This document shows positions 6,967 through 14,403 of a stretch of 23,933 bases of DNA, in pieces. This stretch comes from CAZOAR01 sp964577985 (lineage in GTDB: Bacteria > Gemmatimonadota > CAZMKB01 > CAZNLH01): assembly GCA_964577985.1 (NCBI GenBank), contig CAZOAR010000039.1, forward strand, positions 1 through 23,933, given 5' to 3'. Both the position numbers and the translations under genes were made by a program. Each line of letters opens with the position of its first letter. The first letter of the stretch is position 1. The notes under the pieces are model-generated. The model ran no database searches, was not told the origin of the DNA, and saw only the letters and a program-made list of their open reading frames with translations.

Positions 6967-8580
6967 CTAAAACCGCACAGGTTCGTCGTATGTCCCGAAG
7001 ACCTCCTTGAAAACACCGCAGATCTCGCCCACTGTAGCGTAGCGTTCCACCGCGTCCATTACCGCCGGCATGACATTCGCTCCGGCCCGGGCGTCGGCCT
7101 CGAGCCTCGAGAGGGCCTCATTAACAGCCGTACCGTCCCGATCCTCCCTTATCCGCCTCAGCTTGTCTATCTGTACGGCGGCCTCTTCCTCTCGATAGGG
7201 GTGAAACTCGACCGGCTTTTCCTCCTCTTCCTCAACGAAACAGTTAACCCCCACCTTCCGGGTCGTGCCCGCCTGCAGGGCGCGCTCGCGGTCGTATGCC
7301 TGACGATTCACCTCTGCCTGCACCCTCCCCTCCGCCACCGCCTTCACAATTCCGCCATCAGACGCAACCTTCTCCATTATCTCCACAATGAGCTTTTCCA
7401 TACGATTCGTCATCGTCTCGACAAAGTATGAGCCCGCCAGCGGATCAACGGTGTCACAGAGCCCCGTTTCGGTCATCAGGATCTGCATCGTACGGAGTGA
7501 GAGACGCGCGGCGTGCTCGCTGGGGATGGTGTAAGCCTCGTCGTAGGAGCAGAGCGCCATTGTCTGGGTGCCTGAGAGTGCACTCGCCAGCGCGTAATAT
7601 GCACCTCGAACGATGTTGTTCTCCGGCTGCTGGATGGTGAGCCCACTGCCCCCTCCTCCGGCGATCATCTTGAGCTTCATCGATTTCGGGTCCCGAGCGC
7701 CGTACTCCTCTTTCAGGATCTTTGCCCACAGTCGCCTGCCAGCCCGGAACTTGGCCACCTGCTCCCACAAGTTCCCGTGGATATTGAAGTTGAAAGAGAG
7801 GCCTCGCGCGAAATCATCGATATCGAGTCCCCGGCCGAGCACATGGTCTATATACGCCCGCGCTATCAGCAGACCGTAAGCCATCTCCTGCGCTGGATTC
7901 GCACCCGACTCCCTGATATGATACCCACACACGCTCACCGGGCTGTAGCGTGGAATGTTCTCGGCGCAGTACTCGATCGTGTCGCCGGTCAACTTTATCG
8001 AAGGCTCGACCGGAAAGATCCAGGTTCCCCGCCCGATGAATTCTTTGAGTATGTCGTTCTGCGCCGTGCCGCGGAGCCCCGAAAGGTCGAAACCCCGCTT
8101 TCGAGCCATCGCGAAGTACATTGCCATGATGGCAGCGGCTGCACCATTGATCGTCAGAGATACAGTGATCCTGTTCAGATCGATATCGGCGAAGGCCTCT
8201 TCCATGTCGGCAAGCGTGTCGACCGCCATCCCCACCCTGCCGACCTCTCCCTCCGCTATCGGGTCATCCGAATCGAAACCGCACTGAGTGGGCAGATCGA
8301 ACGCCACGTTCAGGCCGGTCTGGCCATTCCGGATCAGGTAGAGAAACCGCTCATGCGTCTCGGCAGCCGTGCCGAACCCGGAATACTGGCGCATTGTCCA
8401 GGGGCGTCTGCGGTACATGTGCGGGTGAATGCCGCGCGTGTAGGGATAAACCCCCGGCTCCCCGATTCCCGCGCCGCCGCCGCTCTGTTCGAGTTCGACC
8501 GGAGTGAAAACGGGGTCGATCTTGAGTCCCGATTCCCAGAAGAGGGGTGTCAAGTCATCGTCGGGCTTACTGTTGGCCAT
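6967..8580 (-). CDS. Acyl-CoA mutase large (catalytic) subunit, methylmalonyl-CoA mutase family
   Basis: A 537-aa adenosylcobalamin-dependent carbon-skeleton mutase catalytic chain. The TIM-barrel core is complete: RPWTMRQYSGFG, GLNVAFDLPTQ, QNDILKEF, CGYHIRE and DTVDPLAGSYFVE. The C-terminal B12-binding domain (DxHxxG) is absent, so it needs a separate small subunit, not encoded in this window. Two active-site positions that separate methylmalonyl-CoA mutase from isobutyryl- and 2-hydroxyisobutyryl-CoA mutases can be aligned by spacing. Tyr66 and Arg184 are 118 residues apart and His221 is 37 further on, exactly as Tyr89, Arg207 and His244 of the Propionibacterium enzyme. This favours a substrate whose acyl group carries a free carboxylate (methylmalonyl-like or substituted). 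The ATG at 8580 has GAAGG upstream. It is probably the first gene of the CoA cluster. Confidence 0.94.
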   Translation of the reverse strand: MANSKPDDDLTPLFWESGLKIDPVFTPVELEQSGGGAGIGEPGVYPYTRGIHPHMYRRRPWTMRQYSGFGTAAETHERFLYLIRNGQTGLNVAFDLPTQCGFDSDDPIAEGEVGRVGMAVDTLADMEEAFADIDLNRITVSLTINGAAAAIMAMYFAMARKRGFDLSGLRGTAQNDILKEFIGRGTWIFPVEPSIKLTGDTIEYCAENIPRYSPVSVCGYHIRESGANPAQEMAYGLLIARAYIDHVLGRGLDIDDFARGLSFNFNIHGNLWEQVAKFRAGRRLWAKILKEEYGARDPKSMKLKMIAGGGGSGLTIQQPENNIVRGAYYALASALSGTQTMALCSYDEAYTIPSEHAARLSLRTMQILMTETGLCDTVDPLAGSYFVETMTNRMEKLIVEIMEKVASDGGIVKAVAEGRVQAEVNRQAYDRERALQAGTTRKVGVNCFVEEEEEKPVEFHPYREEEAAVQIDKLRRIREDRDGTAVNEALSRLEADARAGANVMPAVMDAVERYATVGEICGVFKEVFGTYDEPVRF

Positions 8581-8894
8581 GAATGGTTACCTTCATCATT
8601 TATGGGGCGATCAGAGCAGTGTGGAGGATGGATCTCCACCGAGCACTCAGGCCGCGGAGCGGCAACCGGGCAACTGCGGCCGCTGTCATGTGGCCGGAGA
8701 CTGTCATAAGCGCCGGTCTTTGTCAATCTAATATCGCTCGCGGGTCTTGTCAAAGAATCCCACCTGGCATCCTCGCACCCACCGGATATGATCGAATCCG
8801 GGGATTACATGATTTCCCACCAGGTGCCGGAACACCTCTGAAGGTAACCTGCGGGAAAGGGATTATACATACAGGGACGGGCACATCCGATCGG
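8581..8894 (-). other. Intergenic leader of the mutase gene with promoter-like and hairpin sequences
   Basis: No gene is seen in these 314 bp. On the minus strand there is a perfect TATAAT at 8867-8862 with a poor -35, two TTGACA hexamers 27 bp apart (8753-8748 and 8726-8721) in the similar contexts TTGACAAGACC and TTGACAAAGACC, and small hairpins: AGGTG-N6-CACCT near 8822-8838 and CCGGAT-N8-ATCCGG at 8782-8801. If the TATAAT is used, the mutase leader would be about 275 nt. I could not recognise the B12-box or the GCCACTG element of a cobalamin riboswitch. Confidence 0.4.
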
Positions 8895-9665
8895 TCATCG
8901 AATCAGACCGCTTACTACTATCCCGGTGACAATGGCGACCAGGAGACTCGACAGCGTCCCGATCAGGTAATAGTCGGCAAAGCTCTGCCGCTCAAGTTCA
9001 CGGAACCTGGCGATAGACTTGGCTGCGATGATGAAGCCGAGCGCCCCCCATTGCCCGAGAAGGACCAGAGTGTATGTGATAAATCGTTCGAGGTCCCCGA
9101 TCATTCGCCCCATGGAATAGGCGGCAGCGTCTTTCCCCTCCCTGTCGGGGAGGACATCGGGATATCGTTCGAGGAGTTTCCTCACGATCGCCGTACCGCC
9201 CTTACCGTTAAAGACGAATCCCGCCGCGACGACCAATACGATGGTAGCGGGCTCAAACCAGTCTACCGGAATCGCGAACCACAGCTCATCAGTCGCGCCG
9301 ACTCGGACAAGGATCAACCAGACGATCACGACGCTGATGCCGTGCAGTGCCTGATCCGCTAGAAAAGTGGCGAGTGTCTCCTTCCATCGAGGCTCGGTCC
9401 TCGCCTTCCACCAGTCGATAGCGGTATGAAACACCGCCAGGACGACTATCCCAGGCAGGAGCTTCCTCCCCCAGAAAGGGATTGTGATCACCAGCGTTGT
9501 CAGAAGAGTCAAAATACCGTGGAGGAGAAGAACCTGGACATGCTCTTCTTTTTCCCGCGCGACCCGCGAGCTTTGAACGAGAAAATCGGAAATGACATGG
9601 GCGGAGAAGAGAAAAAGGATGAGAAAACACTCCATCCCGCCGTTATGGAGTATGGCATCCGGCAT
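8895..9665 (-). CDS. DUF3307 family membrane protein
   Basis: A 256-aa integral membrane protein of unknown function. The N-terminal half has the DUF3307 pattern: SAHVISDFLVQSSRVAREK (a first helix ending in the D-x-x-x-Q segment), HTAIDWWKA, and FLADQALHGIS. About six hydrophobic segments are visible, spaced along the whole length, with the last reading LSSLLVAIVTGIVVSGLI. The start is fixed at 9665: its ATG shares one base with the TAA of the upstream SatD-family gene (TAATG) and AGGAG lies five bases before it (9675-9671). An in-frame extension to 9887 lies inside the SatD gene and is not real. Pairing with a SatD-family protein is a recurrent arrangement, so the two likely act together; the function itself is not known. 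Confidence 0.85.
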   Translation of the reverse strand: MPDAILHNGGMECFLILFLFSAHVISDFLVQSSRVAREKEEHVQVLLLHGILTLLTTLVITIPFWGRKLLPGIVVLAVFHTAIDWWKARTEPRWKETLATFLADQALHGISVVIVWLILVRVGATDELWFAIPVDWFEPATIVLVVAAGFVFNGKGGTAIVRKLLERYPDVLPDREGKDAAAYSMGRMIGDLERFITYTLVLLGQWGALGFIIAAKSIARFRELERQSFADYYLIGTLSSLLVAIVTGIVVSGLIR

Positions 9666-10324
9666 TACTTCTCCTTGTTTGCCGAACTGTTCGCCTGTTC
9701 GGGAGATACGGCGAATCGACTCATCAACATGGAGAGGGCGGCATCCGCCTCGCGAAATCGGGAGTAGCTGGCCGCTGAGAGCGACTCGCTGACGACCGAA
9801 GGGACCACTCCCAGCTCCTTTGCGACATCCTTCTGCATCTTCGAATGTCGGGCCATTGACACGGTCAGCGCCTGGGTCTCCGTCCATCCTTCACGGACCA
9901 CCGCCATCAGAGACAAGAAGCCGTTGAGGATCTTATCTTCCCCATCTCCGAAACCGGCGACCGTTATCCAGCGCTTCTCCTTCTTCCCCCGGTCGAGAGC
10001 AGCGCGCGCGTGGTGAAAACAGGGTCCGTCCATGCCGATCGCTACCTCCTTCAGTTCCGTCGAAAGGGCACCCCAGCCGAGCCCATAGCGGACGGGTATG
10101 AAATCCATGCTCCGCTCGAGGTCGAGGAGCACATCCATCGCCTCCGCGGGCGACGTCAGTAAACCCTGGAACTCATCCCCCAGCGTCACCACAAACCTTG
10201 ACGCGAGTTCATCTCCCAGAGATCTGTTCAGTGCCGAAAGGGCATGCTCGAGGTTACTCTGGGTCCCTGCACGGTCCGCCAGCTTCCTGGAACGTAAGAT
10301 ATCCCCGATAATAGTCAGATACAT
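9665..10324 (-). CDS. SatD family protein
   Basis: A 219-aa protein matching the SatD family (function unknown). The N-terminal part has IIGDILRSRKLADR (residues 5-18) and FVVTLGDEFQGLL (44-56), two acidic sites placed like the metal-binding Asp residues of a palm or nucleotide-cyclase-type fold; this structural reading is my inference. Residues 163-187 (KMQKDVAKELGVVPSVVSES) look like a helix-turn-helix, so it could bind DNA. The start at 10324 has GGAGA upstream; an extension to 10363 runs back through the operator and promoter and is rejected. A strong promoter and an inverted repeat lie just upstream, suggesting autoregulation. It is translationally coupled to the DUF3307 gene. Confidence 0.85.
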   Translation of the reverse strand: MYLTIIGDILRSRKLADRAGTQSNLEHALSALNRSLGDELASRFVVTLGDEFQGLLTSPAEAMDVLLDLERSMDFIPVRYGLGWGALSTELKEVAIGMDGPCFHHARAALDRGKKEKRWITVAGFGDGEDKILNGFLSLMAVVREGWTETQALTVSMARHSKMQKDVAKELGVVPSVVSESLSAASYSRFREADAALSMLMSRFAVSPEQANSSANKEK

Positions 10325-10335
10325 ATTTTCTCCAT

Positions 10336-10365
10336 TATTGCCGAAATTGTCCATAATTCGCAATA
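10336..10365. promoter_or_regulatory. Imperfect inverted repeat, candidate operator of the SatD-DUF3307 operon
   Basis: TATTGCCGAAATT (10336-10348) and AATTCGCAATA (10355-10365) are near-complementary arms around a 6-bp spacer GTCCAT. One arm carries two extra bases. The repeat covers the -10 edge and the predicted transcription start, the usual place of a repressor site. The SatD-family protein's helix-turn-helix makes it a candidate ligand. Confidence 0.5.
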
Positions 10366-10391
10366 TTAACCGAAGTCTATTGAGATGTCAA
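10363..10391 (-). promoter_or_regulatory. Sigma70-type promoter for the SatD-DUF3307 operon
   Basis: On the minus strand TTGACA (10391-10386) is followed by exactly 17 bases and then TAATAT (10368-10363). The -35 is perfect and the -10 matches 4 of 6. Transcription would begin near 10356, about 30 bases before the SatD-family ATG. This is the best sigma70-type promoter in the window. Confidence 0.7.
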
Positions 10392-10529
10392 GGAAAACGT
10401 TCGCGTTCAGGGCCTCAATCCCGATCCACGTGACGCATTGGCATGGCGAATTGTAAGGAGGATTCGTGTGCCGTTACGACCACCTGCCCATAGTCTGGAT
10501 GGAAACCGACGCACGGAAGTGCTGTGATG

Positions 10530-11300
10530 TCAGTCTCCAGCCGTACGAGGAGAAGCGAACCCGGAGGTCGCGTTCGGTTCACCGTCACCCACGAAGACGG
10601 TGTCCACTTCACTGCGGTAGATAAATAAGAGGTCGTGCAGCGTTGCGTCGGGGAGTATGGTCTCCTCCTCATGGTGTGAGTGTAGAAGATCATATACGGG
10701 GACTGAGTCCGGAAGAGGCGGTGGCGCTGGCGTGAACTGAAGGGAGTCTGCGTTGTAGCCCCACATCTCGAAAACGATCCCGGTCGAGTCGCGGTGCATG
10801 TTTATGTTGATGGGGGCATCGCCATAGTTTCGTTCTACACCGGTCGTGAGGGCGCTCAGGATTCCGTACTCAGCAGTCTTCACGCTGTCGAGCATACCGG
10901 GATCGCGCACATCGGTAACAATCTCTACGTTTTCCTCGATTTCCCAGCGGTTCATGACCTTCTGAGCCGTATCTGTAACCATATCGAGATAGTACATGCT
11001 CCCCGAGGGATAGAACTTGAGAAGATCGCTCCGTCCGAACCCGTTGCTCTCCGTGTCTATCACCTCGATGCTGGTGTACGACGTCTCCGGCAGGAAGAAC
11101 TCATCCACGAAGAAATCGATCGTCTCCTTGTCATCGATCGTGACCATCGGGATCAGCGTATAGCGCACTTCTTTCCTGGGGTGATCCCCGGCGAAGACGT
11201 GGCCGGCAATCGCGGGGCAAACCAGCACCATGAGCAGTGTCGTCACCAGTGTCCGCAGAATGGCGCTACTTCTCTCTTTTAGTGAGCCTTTTCCACTCAT
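10530..11300 (-). CDS. Secreted protein of unknown function, last gene of the ExbBD operon
   Basis: A 256-aa protein I do not recognise. It begins with a basic segment, a hydrophobic stretch (residues 14-33) and a plausible signal-peptidase site after VFA (37). The mature part is acidic, with mixed beta-type sequence (YTLIPMVTIDDKETIDFFVDEFF, GSMYYLDMV) and a proline run PAPPPLP near residue 190. It has no cysteine in the mature part. The ATG at 11300 overlaps the preceding TPR lipoprotein gene by 35 bp and lacks a good ribosome site. GAGAGAAG sits further inside, so initiation at a later non-ATG codon is possible; however, the ATG gives the more complete signal peptide. It is probably a periplasmic partner of the complex encoded upstream, judged by context only. 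Confidence 0.75.
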   Translation of the reverse strand: MSGKGSLKERSSAILRTLVTTLLMVLVCPAIAGHVFAGDHPRKEVRYTLIPMVTIDDKETIDFFVDEFFLPETSYTSIEVIDTESNGFGRSDLLKFYPSGSMYYLDMVTDTAQKVMNRWEIEENVEIVTDVRDPGMLDSVKTAEYGILSALTTGVERNYGDAPININMHRDSTGIVFEMWGYNADSLQFTPAPPPLPDSVPVYDLLHSHHEEETILPDATLHDLLFIYRSEVDTVFVGDGEPNATSGFASPRTAGD

Positions 11301-12942
11301 TGAAATAGCCGCGGGCCTTCTCGAAGTCGGCCCTCGTTCCCTTCCTCTTGTACGCCGTGGTGAGCTGTTTCAGGACATACATCCTGTCCTCGCGCGAGAT
11401 GTCGCTCTCCAGCGCCTTCTCGCCGTAGTTGATCGTCATGTTCGGGTTGTTGCTCGCCAGTTTCAGCAGTTCAACGAAGCTGCTTGCGCGATTCTGCCAC
11501 TCCATCTCACTCGCCTGCAGGAAGTACGCGAATGCTTCCTTCCTCTGCCTCTTCTCAGTCAGGTAGTCCATCCCGAGGTTGAAACACATGATCCCGTAAT
11601 CGTACACATAGTCACCATACGGCAGAAGCGAGTCGGTGACAACCCCCGCGGGTGTCAGATCACCGCGCCCGATCGCCCTGTCAATGAGTCTGCGCAGTCG
11701 CGTGATCCCCGCGTCTTTTTCATCGAGGAATTGATAATCGATCGTTGCGACCTTCCAGTCGATCTCATCGACCGCTGTCGTTTTGCCGAGCAGTGGGAGC
11801 AGGTGAAAGTAGCCGTCCCTCGCCTTCCTGTAATCTCCGGATTTCTCGACCTGGACAAGGGAATCTCGCGCCTCGACATTGTGGATGTTTCCTCCATCCC
11901 ACTCTATCCAGTCGATGCTGCCCTTCAGCTCCTCCCTGTCTTCGTCAGACGCCGCCAGTACAAGCGCCCTTGCGTAAGAATCGAGTGCCTCGCCGGAGCG
12001 ATAAAGACGCGCGAGGCAATCTGCCTGGTACCATACGTAATTGAGCAGGGTGGCAGTATCCACGGCCACTGGAGTGACCGATTCAACAGATGTTTGATGA
12101 CTATCATCCTCTCCTCCCGTTAGGGACTCACCCGCGCCAGGGAGGATTGAATCCGCCACATCCCCGGACACCTCGTCGGTCTCGAGTGATGCATCCTCGA
12201 AGAGCAACTCCTCCGCGCGCTGGAATGCGGTCAGCGCGCTTTCCCACTCCTCGAGTTGATACTGGTTGTAACCCAGCTCGTAATAGAGCGCGTGATCCCC
12301 CTTATCCATCTCGATCAACTCGTTGAGAACGCGGATCGCCTCACGGTAGTTCTCTTCGTCGCCGAATATCCTGGCCAGGTATCGGTAGATCACCGACAGG
12401 AGCAGCCGGGCATCCATGTCAAACGGGTTATATCGAACCGACTGCATCGTGATGTCGCGCGCTTCGTTCAATCGCTTCAGGATCGTGCCACCCAGCGCCT
12501 CAGAAGTGCCGCCTCTCTCCTGGTACTGGTCAAACAGTTTCTCAATTTCTTCGTACTCCCCGAACGCCCGGTTGAGGTATGATATGGCCTTTGCCGAATC
12601 GTCGGCGGTCACCTGGAGGGTCGTGTCCCTGGCAAGATCGAGTATCTTCTTCAGCGACTGAAGCGTATCTCCCTCTGAGAACTCCTGCTTTCCCTCCTCG
12701 AGCAGCTTGTCCGCCTCCTCCTCTCTCTCCACGCTCACGAAAGCGGAATCGACGAGCGCCTGCGCGTTCTCCAGCACCAGGCTGTCCACACCGGCCAGGC
12801 TCTTGAGTCCTGTCTCCCCCTCTCCAGGGTAGGGAGACGATCCGGATCTTCCGGCGCACCCCGAAAGAGTCAACGCTGTGACAATATAAATGAGCAGTCT
12901 CGCACGATCGTGATTCTGTATGATACCGAGTCGGTGTCGCAT
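11266..12942 (-). CDS. TPR-repeat lipoprotein
   Basis: A 558-aa envelope lipoprotein with tetratricopeptide-type helices. The N-terminus has Arg residues, a hydrophobic segment and the lipobox LSGC with Cys29 as the lipidated residue. Several helical pairs with TPR-like spacing follow (AIRVLNELIEMDKGDHALYY, then YNQYQLEEWESALTAFQRAE; later MCFNLGMDYLTEKRQRKEAF and ATAYKRKG-type segments). An acidic linker lies between them. Such proteins usually act as scaffolds in envelope complexes. The ATG is 6 bp after the stop of the TonB-position gene, and the end overlaps the next gene. It may play the role that TPR lipoproteins (such as PorW/SprE) play in type IX secretion, but that is analogy, not homology shown here. 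Confidence 0.85.
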   Translation of the reverse strand: MRHRLGIIQNHDRARLLIYIVTALTLSGCAGRSGSSPYPGEGETGLKSLAGVDSLVLENAQALVDSAFVSVEREEEADKLLEEGKQEFSEGDTLQSLKKILDLARDTTLQVTADDSAKAISYLNRAFGEYEEIEKLFDQYQERGGTSEALGGTILKRLNEARDITMQSVRYNPFDMDARLLLSVIYRYLARIFGDEENYREAIRVLNELIEMDKGDHALYYELGYNQYQLEEWESALTAFQRAEELLFEDASLETDEVSGDVADSILPGAGESLTGGEDDSHQTSVESVTPVAVDTATLLNYVWYQADCLARLYRSGEALDSYARALVLAASDEDREELKGSIDWIEWDGGNIHNVEARDSLVQVEKSGDYRKARDGYFHLLPLLGKTTAVDEIDWKVATIDYQFLDEKDAGITRLRRLIDRAIGRGDLTPAGVVTDSLLPYGDYVYDYGIMCFNLGMDYLTEKRQRKEAFAYFLQASEMEWQNRASSFVELLKLASNNPNMTINYGEKALESDISREDRMYVLKQLTTAYKRKGTRADFEKARGYFNEWKRLTKREK

Positions 12943-12948
12943 ATCAAC

Positions 12949-13986
12949 TCACCCTTCCCTTGTCCTGGTCCACCATGAAAGGAATATCTGGTAGAAACGC
13001 CTGGTCGCTTCCTGGCCCGGTACCCTTTGCGTGGACTGAATCGATATCTTCTCCGGCCCGCTGTAGGCGACCACTCCCGTCCTGAGATAATTGCTCCGTT
13101 CCTGCAGACCCTTGTCGATGAGCTGAGTCGCCTCGTTTCCCTCGATAAGGCATATACGCAGCTCGCTTATCGACGACTTGAAAAGGAGCAGCAGCTCATA
13201 CCTGGTCTCCTCTCCGGTCTCATCCTCAAGGAAAAAAAGCGCGCGTGATATAAGGTCTCCTCCCTCGTACCTTAGAAACTTCCGCTCCACCGCTGAGAAA
13301 TCCGCCGGGTTCTCCTTCATCCACGCTATGAGCGGCTCCATGACCCCGTAGATGACCTCTCCTCCCTGCCGGGAACCCGTCCAGGGCGCTATGGCGATCC
13401 TGATCACTTCGTCCTCTCCTCCCCCTCCGGGCCCTTCCTTGCCGGACTCGATGAACCCCCTCAGGGCCGGATCACCTGTGGAGACTTCATCCACGCTCGA
13501 ACCCGCAGCGATCTCTATGACATTGCGATCCCGTTCTTCACCGGGCATCGTGAGCCTCTGCCTGCTTTCGGTCCGATCTCCCATCCTGAGCCTCGACCCC
13601 GAGTCCCTTTTCTTCATCCTGGGGCTGGGTCGCTTCAGATCGAGCCTGGGGCGCGACGGAGACGCCAACTCTGGAGGCGCCTTCGCCTCCCGTGAGGCCT
13701 GGCTTTCACGCAGCTTGTTGAGCGCCGTTTCTATCTGTTCCGGCACAACTCGCTTACGCGGTTGTATCGTCTTCTTTTCGACTTCACGGGGAGGAGCCTC
13801 TCTCTCGACCGGCTCGGGAGCATGGATGAATTTCCTGATCTCCTCGATGATGCGAATCTGCGAGGTCAGGGGAGCGGTCTTCGGTATAGAGATCTTCCGT
13901 ATCGCAGTCATCACGAGAAGAAAGATGGCGACCGATGTAATGGTCGAAAAGAATCGATTGTCAAACCAGCCAATAACCCGCATCAC
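12949..13986 (-). CDS. Single-pass membrane protein in the TonB position of an ExbBD operon
   Basis: A 345-aa protein with the overall plan of TonB/TolA. There is a short cytoplasmic start, one N-terminal membrane helix (about residues 13-29, STITSVAIFLLVMTAI), a long basic/proline-rich extended region (about 55-165: EPVEREAPPREVEKK, PPELASPSRPRLDLKRPSP) that could span the periplasm, and a folded C-terminal domain (about 190-345). The C-terminal domain does not show the TonB signature (YP...A...G.V...F.V), and I do not recognise it. The start is GTG at 13986 or ATG at 13983; GAGG lies 8 and 11 bases upstream respectively. It follows the ExbD gene after 3 bp and precedes the TPR lipoprotein gene by 6 bp. 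Its likely job is transmitting motor motion across the periplasm. Confidence 0.82.
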   Translation of the reverse strand: MMRVIGWFDNRFFSTITSVAIFLLVMTAIRKISIPKTAPLTSQIRIIEEIRKFIHAPEPVEREAPPREVEKKTIQPRKRVVPEQIETALNKLRESQASREAKAPPELASPSRPRLDLKRPSPRMKKRDSGSRLRMGDRTESRQRLTMPGEERDRNVIEIAAGSSVDEVSTGDPALRGFIESGKEGPGGGGEDEVIRIAIAPWTGSRQGGEVIYGVMEPLIAWMKENPADFSAVERKFLRYEGGDLISRALFFLEDETGEETRYELLLLFKSSISELRICLIEGNEATQLIDKGLQERSNYLRTGVVAYSGPEKISIQSTQRVPGQEATRRFYQIFLSWWTRTREG

Positions 13987-13989
13987 AAC

Positions 13990-14403
13990 CTATTCCTCTA
14001 TGATCACGCCGATGGTACTCACGACGCCCAGATTGTCGCACACGTCCTTCACGTCGACGGCGTACTGAATAGCAGCCTTCCGATCCGAACGGATCTCGAC
14101 CAGGACACCCTCCTGGTCCTGCCGTCTGTTGTATTCCGACTGTATGTAGCCCTTCAGCAGCTCCATTCGCTGCTCGGGATTGGACTCGTCCAGCACGAGT
14201 TTCTCGTTCCCGCAGATGAGATCTCCTCCCTGTGAGATCTCGACGATGATCGACGTCGGCACGGGCGCGTCCGTCTGCACCTCCGATTTCTTCGGCAGCT
14301 GAAAGATCCCGCGTCGGTTGATCTCACTGATCGACAGGAATCCGAAGAGGAGGATAAACACCACATCGATCAGCCTGAGGACGGTTCCGCTCTTTCTGCT
14401 CAT
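13990..14403 (-). CDS. ExbD/TolR family proton-channel subunit
   Basis: A 137-aa single-pass inner-membrane protein. The transmembrane helix LRLIDVVFILLFGFLSI contains Asp13, at the position of the proton-carrying aspartate of ExbD/TolR. The periplasmic domain (about residues 45-137) has the family's beta-alpha layout, with VLVEIRSDRKAAIQYAVDV and a final ...DNLGVVSTIGVII segment like the KVxxAGxxxVxLxT end of the family. Its ATG overlaps the stop of the ExbB-like gene (ATGA), which would keep the two subunits in proportion. With the ExbB-like partner it should form the stator or motor that uses proton-motive force. A single ExbD is present, unlike operons with two. Confidence 0.92.
   Translation of the reverse strand: MSRKSGTVLRLIDVVFILLFGFLSISEINRRGIFQLPKKSEVQTDAPVPTSIIVEISQGGDLICGNEKLVLDESNPEQRMELLKGYIQSEYNRRQDQEGVLVEIRSDRKAAIQYAVDVKDVCDNLGVVSTIGVIIEE

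Noticed and set aside
6283..7431. 382-codon plus-strand open frame spanning the CoA-transferase start, the gap and the mutase end
   Set aside because: Same shadow character. It was considered because it covers the 354-bp gap, but it shows no signal, fold or family marks.
8581..8894. Cobalamin riboswitch upstream of the B12 mutase
   Set aside because: The B12 box and GCCACTG core could not be found on the minus strand; GGTG...GCCAGGTG pieces are too scattered.
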